NCBI GenBank assembly: GCA_002482725.1
Contig: DLGO01000124.1
Location: forward strand, 78,360-90,412
Direction: 5' to 3'
DNA length: 12,053 bases
Source of the DNA: Bacteroidetes bacterium UBA7692
Lineage (GTDB): Bacteria; Bacteroidota; Bacteroidia; Chitinophagales; LD1
Shown here one piece after another: positions 6,765-12,053 of the stretch. Below the pieces are notes generated by a model, which ran no database searches, was not told the DNA's origin, and saw nothing but the letters and a program-made list of their open reading frames with translations. How positions within the stretch are numbered: the stretch's first letter is position 1; each line of letters opens with the position of its first letter. A program made the translations under genes and the position numbers.

Positions 6765-8159
6765 TTATGCCTCTTCCAAAGACTCAACTTCTGCGTTGGC
6801 TTTTTTCACCATCTCGTTGAACTCTTCCAAGCCTATCAGATTTTCTGACAAGTTTACTTTGCTTTTGATATAGCCTAAAACTTTATCGTCAAGCAATTGT
6901 GCATGTGTTTTCTGCAAGTATTCTTTGTCTTTCAACTGGCGTTGTACAAAGCTCTCTACCCACTCTTCGCCCATGTTGCGCAATCCGTAACCATACATTT
7001 GCTGAATGGTTTGTTCGCGAACTTTATTCTCCAGCTCTTCCCTTGTTACATCGTAGTTGTTCTCTGCAGCTATGCGCTGAGTGATCAGGTTCCAACGCAA
7101 TTGTTTGGCAAATGTAGGGAACTCAGCTTCCACTTGTTCAGCAGTTACAGGTTGCTCATTGCTCAATAGTATCCACCTTTTCAGGAAGTCTTCAGGCAAT
7201 GGGAAATCTACATTTTCCATTACGCCTTTGTACAAGTCATTTACCAGGAATACATCTGTACGACCATCGAAATAAGCTTCAAGGTCCTTGCGGATATTGT
7301 CGCGCATTTCAGTTTCGCTCTTAGGTCCATCCTGGCCATATACTTTCACGAAGAACTCTTCGTTCATATCAGCAGGCAAGGCCCTTGTAATGTTGTTCAA
7401 TGTTATTTTGAAGTTGCCGCTTACATTGTCCAAAGCAGTTGCATCTGTCTGGTTCAATATGTTCTTGGCAATACCTTCTTTATCACGGTCGAATAGTTCG
7501 AATACGTTTCCTTCAAAGCCTGCTTGCTTGCTAAGGGACAGGAATTTTGCTTTATGTTCTGGTTTTACCAGTTCCATCAATACAGATGAAGTAGTAGTAA
7601 GGCCACCTTCTTTTACTGCACCTGTTTCATCCAGCTCCTCAAAGCTCAATGTCAGGATATCGTTCTCCTGAACAGTCTCAGGGTACTCATATTTGGCAAA
7701 GCGTTTGCGTATGCGCTCTACCTCTTCTTCTATCTGCTTATCTTCTACTGCTATTTTGTGCTTGGTAAAAGTCGGTTTGGCATCCAGGTAAGACAATTCA
7801 AACTCAGGAGCATGGCCTATTTCGTAGCTGAAAGTTACATCCTGTATGTTGTTGATGTCTACATCCAGCCTTTGGTCTTCTGCCGGTATCGGAGAAGCCA
7901 GGATGGCTATTTTATTTTCCTGCAGGTATTGCTCCAATGTTTCACCCAATGTCCTGTTCAGCTCATCTACCAATACAGAGTTGCCATGCATTTTTTTCAC
8001 CAGGCTCAGTGGTGCCATACCCGGGCGGAAACCCTTTAGTGATACCTGTTTGCTGGCTTTTTTCAATGCCGCAGCTACTTTTGGTTCGTAGTCTTCTTTC
8101 TTTAAATCGATTACTATTTTCGACTTTAAATTATTTACTTTCTCTTGAGTAATATTCAT
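6765..8159 (-). CDS. tig: Trigger factor, ribosome-associated chaperone
   Basis: This cytoplasmic chaperone binds at the ribosome exit tunnel and holds nascent chains. The protein is 464 residues, against about 432 in Escherichia coli. The ribosome-binding signature G-F-R-P-G-M-A-P is at residues 43-50, the same place as in E. coli. Residues 1-140 form the N-terminal domain. The stretch at about 155-255, where the FKBP-type prolyl isomerase domain usually sits, is hard to recognise. Residues 256-464 are the helical C-terminal chaperone arms. The start at 8159 gives the expected N-terminus (MNITQEKVNNLKSKIVIDL) and is preceded by an A/T-rich leader with no Shine-Dalgarno sequence, as is usual in Bacteroidota. 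It is followed by a strong terminator. No clear promoter box was found in the 115 bases between it and the tRNA, so co-transcription with the tRNA is possible. Confidence 0.95.
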   Translation of the reverse strand: MNITQEKVNNLKSKIVIDLKKEDYEPKVAAALKKASKQVSLKGFRPGMAPLSLVKKMHGNSVLVDELNRTLGETLEQYLQENKIAILASPIPAEDQRLDVDINNIQDVTFSYEIGHAPEFELSYLDAKPTFTKHKIAVEDKQIEEEVERIRKRFAKYEYPETVQENDILTLSFEELDETGAVKEGGLTTTSSVLMELVKPEHKAKFLSLSKQAGFEGNVFELFDRDKEGIAKNILNQTDATALDNVSGNFKITLNNITRALPADMNEEFFVKVYGQDGPKSETEMRDNIRKDLEAYFDGRTDVFLVNDLYKGVMENVDFPLPEDFLKRWILLSNEQPVTAEQVEAEFPTFAKQLRWNLITQRIAAENNYDVTREELENKVREQTIQQMYGYGLRNMGEEWVESFVQRQLKDKEYLQKTHAQLLDDKVLGYIKSKVNLSENLIGLEEFNEMVKKANAEVESLEEA

Positions 8160-8274
8160 CCTTAAAAAAATTATGATTTGTGATCGCTTACTTTATTACT
8201 TAAACTGTAGGGGAGGTGCTTGTGTAGCATTACTATTTGAAATCGGAAAACTAATAGTAAAAAAAATTTGAAAG

Positions 8275-8356
8275 TGCGGGCGGAGGGACTCGAACCCCCA
8301 TGCCGTGAAGCGCTTGATCCTAAGTCAAGTATGTCTACCAATTTCACCACGCCCGC
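8275..8356 (-). tRNA. tRNA-Leu(UAG)
   Basis: The minus strand folds as a class II tRNA of 82 bases. The acceptor stem GCGGGCG pairs with CGCCCGC, and the discriminator is A73 as expected for leucine. The anticodon stem CTTGA/TCAAG encloses the loop CTTAGGA with anticodon UAG (8320-8322). There is a long variable arm, and the T-arm is GGGGG-TTCGAGT-CCCTC. It reads CUA and probably other CUN codons. CCA is not encoded. A run of eight T on the minus strand (8259-8266) follows nine to ten bases after the tRNA and may help end the transcript. Confidence 0.96.
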
Positions 8357-8392
8357 ATAAATTCAAATAACGCCCCTAGCGAATAGGGAATG

Positions 8393-8422
8393 CGAAAGTA
8401 GTGTTTTCTTTGAAATAAGCAA
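8393..8422 (-). promoter_or_regulatory. Candidate promoter of tRNA-Leu
   Basis: A -7-like box TACTTTCG (8393-8400, one mismatch to TAnnTTTG) is preceded, after exactly 19 bases, by TTG (8420-8422), which fits the Bacteroidota -33 element and spacing. Transcription would begin about 30 bases before the tRNA. It is assigned from consensus only. Confidence 0.5.
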
Positions 8423-8451
8423 GAAAGAAATTCAAGTATTTTTAATTTTCT

Positions 8452-8459
8452 TATTTTCG
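8452..8459 (+). promoter_or_regulatory. Candidate -7 box of the glycosyltransferase gene
   Basis: TATTTTCG differs at one base from TAnnTTTG, the same deviation as in the tRNA promoter facing the other way. It ends 11 bases before the ATG at 8471. No matching -33 TTG at 19-21 bases was found, so the assignment is weak. Confidence 0.35.
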
Positions 8460-8470
8460 ATTCCCAATTT

Positions 8471-9184
8471 ATGAAACTTTCCATCATTATTCCTGCATAC
8501 AACGAGGGTAAAACCATACACCATATCCTTGACAAGATGCGCGCCACAGAATTATTGGGCGGAATTACCAAAGAAACCGTTATCGTCAACGACTGCTCGC
8601 AAGACGATACTGAAAACGCTATACTCAACTACAAAAACAGCCACCCTGATTTTGAAATTAAGTACGTGAAGCACCCTGTCAACAAAGGCAAAGGCGCTGC
8701 TATACATACCGGTATCAAAGAAGCTACCGGCGACTATATTATAGTGCAGGATGCTGACCTGGAGTATGACCCCAGCGAATTCAACATTCTGCTAAGGCCT
8801 ATTCTGGATGGCCATGCCGATGTGGTTTACGGCTCCCGCTTCATGGGTGGTAAGCCCCACCGTATCTTGTTTTTCTGGCATACCATAGGCAACAAGTTCC
8901 TTACTTTCCTTAGCAATATGTTTACCAATCTGAACCTTACAGATATGGAAACATGCTACAAGCTTTTCCGTGCAGACATCATCAAATCCATAGATCTGAA
9001 AGAAAACCGCTTTGGCTTTGAGCCGGAGGTTACTGCCAAGATAAGCCGCTACCCAAAGATCCGCCTGTACGAAGTAGGCATCTCTTACTACGGCCGCACT
9101 TACGAAGACGGGAAAAAAATCGGCTGGCGCGATGGTTTCCGTGCTATATGGTGCATTGCCAAATACAACATCTGGGCCAAATAA
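8471..9184 (+). CDS. Family 2 glycosyltransferase, DPM1/polyprenyl-phosphate sugar synthase-like
   Basis: This 237-residue GT-A enzyme begins with the typical SIIIPAYNEGKTI strand and nucleotide-binding start (4-16), then V-N-D-C-S-Q-D-D-T (39-47), N-K-G-K-G-A-A-I (71-78), and the metal/nucleotide-sugar DAD motif (94-96) followed by LEYDP. Downstream are G-S-R-F-M-G-G (121-127), a G-F-E-P-E-V segment (182-187) and Y-x-G-R-T-Y-E-D-G-K-K-I-G (207-219), all usual in the dolichyl-phosphate-mannose-synthase-like group. Members move a sugar from a nucleotide donor to a lipid phosphate for later cell-surface glycosylation; donor and acceptor cannot be read here. There is no C-terminal membrane anchor, and only a mildly hydrophobic stretch at about 131-153. 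It starts divergently from tRNA-Leu, stands alone, and its stop lies 13 bases from the stop of the converging giant gene. Confidence 0.92.
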   Translation: MKLSIIIPAYNEGKTIHHILDKMRATELLGGITKETVIVNDCSQDDTENAILNYKNSHPDFEIKYVKHPVNKGKGAAIHTGIKEATGDYIIVQDADLEYDPSEFNILLRPILDGHADVVYGSRFMGGKPHRILFFWHTIGNKFLTFLSNMFTNLNLTDMETCYKLFRADIIKSIDLKENRFGFEPEVTAKISRYPKIRLYEVGISYYGRTYEDGKKIGWRDGFRAIWCIAKYNIWAK

Positions 9185-9197
9185 ATCCTGCCCTTCC

Positions 9198-12053
9198 CTA
9201 CCTCGTCAGCGTTACTGACCCTTGCTTAAACACCTTTGAATTATCCAGAAAGATAATATCGGCTATATATACATATACCCCGGGTGCTTGTTTGCTTCCC
9301 TTAAAGTCTCCATTCCATCCCTCATTAGGGTTGGCCGACTGGTATACCTGCTCTCCCCACCTGTTGAATATCCGCATGTTTATCTCTCTAATGTTATTGC
9401 CATAAATACTGAATACATCATTCGCTCCATCAGCATTTGGCGAAAACATATTTGGCACAAATACCGGTAGCGGTTTTTCTACTTTCACCAGTATGCTTGC
9501 TTTGGTAGAGCACACTGCACCGGTAGATATTATGTCGCTCACCTTTACCGTAAACTCCTGTTCATTATATACTGTTACCGTTGGCGAAGCGCAGTCTACG
9601 CAGCTTAGTCCCTCTATGGGCGACCATGCATACACAGGATTTGCACCATTGTCCACTACCTGTAGTACAGCGCTGCTGCCAAGTGCAAGTGTTACTGTGT
9701 CTGGTACTATAGAGGCCACCAGTGGTGCTGGCCTGTCTACAAATGCAAAAGTGTCAAGCACACATCCTATGGCGTTCACGGCTCTTAGTTCATACCTTCC
9801 ATAGCCTAGTCCTTTAAACTCACCTGTTGCATTCTCTGCACCTCCGTTTATCAGGTAGGTGTATGGGCCATTATTTGTAGTAGTAGCAGTTATGGTTATG
9901 CTGCCATCTTTGTATTCGAGGCCGTAGCACGAGGCTGGCTTTTCCTCCAGCATTACCTCATCCGGCACTGCAGGGGCTAATGCAACAGAGTCAAATGTCA
10001 GGCAGTTATTTTTATCCCTTACCCTTATATAGTAGAAGCCCGAATCCAGCGCATTGAAGTCGCCTGATATCGAGGTGGTAATTGGCTGGTTTGGTTTGTA
10101 TATCTCATACTGGTAGGGCGTCACACCACCTGTTGCGCTCATTAGTATTTTGCCGTCGGTGTTATAGGTGCATGTCAGTGCCGCTGTATTGCTGCTCAGC
10201 TGTAGTTGATTTTCCTCGCCCACAGTGCCACTTGCTACTGTAGTGCAGCTATGCGCATCTGTTATGGTTACAGTATGGTTTCCTGCATTCAGGTTTATTG
10301 CCGTGGCACTGGCCTGCCCATCGCTCCATAGATAGGTGTATGGCGCTGTGCCACCGCTCACGCTTGCCGTAGCGCTACCCGATGCCTGCCCGAAACAAAA
10401 TGCCTTTACAGTATTAATGCCCACAACCAGTTGCGCTGCCTGCCCAACACTTACTGTAGATACTACCACACAGTTAGAAGCATCGGTTACAGTCAGGTCG
10501 TATGTACCAGCTATTACCCCGGTCAGTATGCTGTTTATTGATGTGTTGCTCCAGTTATAGCTGTATGGCGCATTGCCTCCTGTTGCGCTTGCTGCTATTT
10601 GCGCGCTTGCTTCGCCAAAGCACAGGGCATCCGTTGGCTGTAGTGTCACAACTACTTCAGGTATCACGCTTACCGCCACCACATCGGTATCTTTCAGGCC
10701 AAAGTTATCGGTTACCACTACAGTAAAATCAGTCGATGTATTTAGTGCCAACGTCTTAGGGTTATCCATGGTGTTATTCTCCAGTAGGTTTGCAGGCTGC
10801 CACTCGTAGGTGTACGATGGCGTGCCTCCCCTGGCCGTAGGTCCGCCTCCTATTATTACTGTAGAGCCTTTGCATATAGTCGTATCCCTTCCTGCATCTG
10901 CTATAGGGTACTCTGCTATATTTACAGTTATGCAATCTGTAGTGCTGCAGTTGCTCGCATCCGTTACAGTTACACAGTAGCTGGTGCCTATGGTTGGCGT
11001 AGCGGTTGGGTGTTCGGTATTGGTGGCATCCAAAAACGTAGCCGGAGACCATGCATAGGTATACGGCCCTGTACCGCCTATTCCTGTTGGCATTCCTCCT
11101 ATGCTGGTAGAGTTGCCTGTTGCTATCGTTGTATCATTCCCTGCATTTGCTACTACTGCGGTTGGTTCGGTTATTACATAACCTCGGGTATTTGTGCAGT
11201 TATTCGCATCCCTTACAGTTAGTATATATGTAGCTGCTGTTAGTGCCGTGGCGTTGGCTGTATTTTGCCCGTTGCTCCAGTTGTAGCTCAGCGCTCCTGT
11301 ACCACCCGTTGCTGTTGTATTTATGGCGCCGTTATTGCCACCAAAGCAGGTCACATTAGTGCTGCTTACCGGGCTTATGCCTATACTGTCCGGTTGTGTT
11401 ATGGTAGTGCCCGATGTACCGGTGCATCCGTTTACATCCGTTACAGTTACGCTATAGTATCCTGTATCCAGGTTATTCGCGGTTACCGTTTGTTGCCCGT
11501 TGCTCCACAGGTAGGTCAGTGGTGCATTCCCTGTGGCATTTATAGTAGCCGAGCCGTTGGTGCCTGCATAGCATAGTGGCGCTGTTCCCGCCACATTATT
11601 TATTACAGGTGCGCCTGTTTGTGGTACCGATACTGAGTCTGTAGTGGTACAGCTGTTTGCATCGGTTATCGTTACATAATACTTGCCTGCCATCAGATTT
11701 GCTATGCTCTTGGTCGTTTGTGTATTGCTCCACACATAACCAAATCCCCCGCCGCCTGCACTTGGGTTTACAGTGGCTGTTCCATTTGCCACACCACAGG
11801 TAGCAGCGGTGCTGTTGCCCGGGTTCAGTTGTATCAGTGGCTTGCGGAATATGCCTGTGTTTGCTGTGGCCGTGCATCCGTTATTGTCCGTTATGGTCAC
11901 TGTATAGCTGCCATTAGCAGCGTTTATTATGCTGTCATTGGTTGCTCCGTTGTTCCACAGGTAGGTGTATGGCGCAGCGCCTCCCGCTATAGTTACGTAT
12001 GCGGTGCCTGCTCCGCTCAGGCAGCTTGTGTCGCCTTTGGTGGTAGTGGTAAA
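9198..12053 (-). CDS. Giant SprB-repeat surface adhesin with intact type IX sorting domain, 5' partial
   Basis: The frame is open from the right edge (base 12053) to TAG at 9198-9200, giving 951 visible residues; start and signal peptide are outside. The visible order is four SprB-like repeats (12053-11160), two PKD-like domains (11159-10665), four more SprB-like units (10664-9729), an Ig-like domain with an LSCVDC motif (9728-9471) and a complete gliding-motility/type B sorting domain (9470-9201). The sorting domain has FSPNADGANDVFS, IFNRWGEQVYQS and APGVYVY, and the protein ends GSVTLTR. The SprB units carry the usual GG-x-x-PY-x-Y-x-W-S-x-G-Q, AG-x-Y-x-V-T-[VI]-T-D and C-T signatures. Known relatives are exported by the type IX system and attached to or released from the surface; SprB itself drives gliding. 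An adhesive role is inferred from repeats alone. No PorP/SprF-type partner gene lies on its 3' side. Confidence 0.9.
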   Translation of the reverse strand, partial: FTTTTKGDTSCLSGAGTAYVTIAGGAAPYTYLWNNGATNDSIINAANGSYTVTITDNNGCTATANTGIFRKPLIQLNPGNSTAATCGVANGTATVNPSAGGGGFGYVWSNTQTTKSIANLMAGKYYVTITDANSCTTTDSVSVPQTGAPVINNVAGTAPLCYAGTNGSATINATGNAPLTYLWSNGQQTVTANNLDTGYYSVTVTDVNGCTGTSGTTITQPDSIGISPVSSTNVTCFGGNNGAINTTATGGTGALSYNWSNGQNTANATALTAATYILTVRDANNCTNTRGYVITEPTAVVANAGNDTTIATGNSTSIGGMPTGIGGTGPYTYAWSPATFLDATNTEHPTATPTIGTSYCVTVTDASNCSTTDCITVNIAEYPIADAGRDTTICKGSTVIIGGGPTARGGTPSYTYEWQPANLLENNTMDNPKTLALNTSTDFTVVVTDNFGLKDTDVVAVSVIPEVVVTLQPTDALCFGEASAQIAASATGGNAPYSYNWSNTSINSILTGVIAGTYDLTVTDASNCVVVSTVSVGQAAQLVVGINTVKAFCFGQASGSATASVSGGTAPYTYLWSDGQASATAINLNAGNHTVTITDAHSCTTVASGTVGEENQLQLSSNTAALTCTYNTDGKILMSATGGVTPYQYEIYKPNQPITTSISGDFNALDSGFYYIRVRDKNNCLTFDSVALAPAVPDEVMLEEKPASCYGLEYKDGSITITATTTNNGPYTYLINGGAENATGEFKGLGYGRYELRAVNAIGCVLDTFAFVDRPAPLVASIVPDTVTLALGSSAVLQVVDNGANPVYAWSPIEGLSCVDCASPTVTVYNEQEFTVKVSDIISTGAVCSTKASILVKVEKPLPVFVPNMFSPNADGANDVFSIYGNNIREINMRIFNRWGEQVYQSANPNEGWNGDFKGSKQAPGVYVYIADIIFLDNSKVFKQGSVTLTR
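9201..9470 (-). other. Intact gliding-motility/type B C-terminal sorting domain
   Basis: The last 90 residues of the second giant protein hold every landmark of the domain without interruption: VPNMFSPNADGANDVFSIYG, then MRIFNRWGEQVYQS, W-N-G-D, APGVYVY and a basic end. It is the in-window reference for the interrupted copy at 4422-4700. Confidence 0.88.
9729..10664 (-). repeat. Second block of four SprB-like repeats
   Basis: There are four units of about 75-82 residues. The first two keep the C-F-G-x-A-S-x-x-x-A and GG-x-APY-x-Y-x-W-S core. The last two, nearer the C-terminus, are diverged: one has a PYQYEIYKPN core and the last has PYTYLINGG with no tryptophan. Divergence towards the C-terminal end is visible directly. 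Confidence 0.75.
10665..11159 (-). other. Two PKD-like domains between SprB blocks
   Basis: Two units start A-[ND]-A-G-[NR]-D-T-T-I, contain Y-T-Y-x-W-x-P-A and N-x-x-x-x-P-x-T-x-x-x-x-T-S, and end with a V-T-D-x-x-x and a valine-rich strand. This is the beta-sandwich pattern common in Bacteroidota surface proteins. They split the SprB repeats into two blocks. Confidence 0.75.
11160..12053 (-). repeat. First visible block of SprB-like repeats, open at the window edge
   Basis: Four units of about 75 residues each contain a G-x-x-x-[YW]-x-W-[SN]-N core and a V-T-[IV]-T-D-x-N-x-C-T end, except the fourth, which has LTVRDANNCT. The DNA also keeps identical stretches: TTGCCCGTTGCTCCA (plus strand) occurs at 11265-11279 and 11493-11507, exactly 228 bases or 76 codons apart. 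Confidence 0.78.

Noticed and set aside
6765..8159. Plus-strand reading frames of 60-127 codons inside trigger factor
   Set aside because: They overlap a well-supported conserved gene and show no domain or start context; they are antisense shadows.
8205..8225. Strong Shine-Dalgarno-like GGGGAGGTG on the plus strand
   Set aside because: No start codon with an open frame follows; TAG occurs within a few codons. Its complement resembles the 16S 3' end, but a short match like this is probably chance.
1..12053. A dedicated new defence, secretion or mobile system
   Set aside because: The genes between the two adhesins are conserved housekeeping types, and no transposase, integrase, nuclease, toxin pair or type IX machinery gene is visible.

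Overview
The window looks like chromosome from a Bacteroidota bacterium, most likely of the Chitinophagaceae or a related group. The reasons are two giant modular surface proteins with SprB-type repeats and gliding-motility/type IX secretion C-terminal sorting domains, promoter-like TAnnTTTG or TAnnTTCG boxes, A/T-rich leaders without Shine-Dalgarno sequences, and a divergent trigger factor. Nothing in it points to a phage, plasmid or insertion sequence.

Layout. From 3 to 4700 (+) runs the 3' part of a giant secreted protein, open to the left edge. It reads as an IgGFc-binding-like domain, an Ig-like domain, a glycine-rich probable beta-helix region, more Ig/PKD-like domains (one with an inserted jelly-roll-like module), four tandem repeats of exactly 52 residues, two SprB repeats and a type B sorting domain. 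An in-frame TGA at 4482-4484 cuts that sorting domain. Converging on it with a 4-base gap is a minus-strand gene (4705-6633) for a membrane-anchored monofunctional peptidoglycan glycosyltransferase fused to an AsmA-like N-terminal region. Upstream of that lie a strong intrinsic terminator (6706-6743), trigger factor (6765-8159, minus) and tRNA-Leu(UAG) (8275-8356, minus). A plus-strand family 2 glycosyltransferase (8471-9184) starts divergently from the tRNA. From 9198 to the right edge, on the minus strand, is a second giant surface protein made of SprB and PKD-like repeats with an intact sorting domain.

How they fit together. The two giant proteins are probable type IX secretion cargo, but no component of the secretion machine is visible. 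Between them sit ordinary housekeeping functions: nascent-chain folding, cell-wall glycan polymerisation, leucine decoding, and polyprenyl-phosphate or surface-glycan glycosylation. I see no sign that these act with the adhesins as one dedicated system. The strongest anomaly is the single nonsense codon in the first protein's sorting domain. It would leave almost the whole exodomain translated but without its export signal. The intact domain of the second protein in the same window allows a direct comparison.
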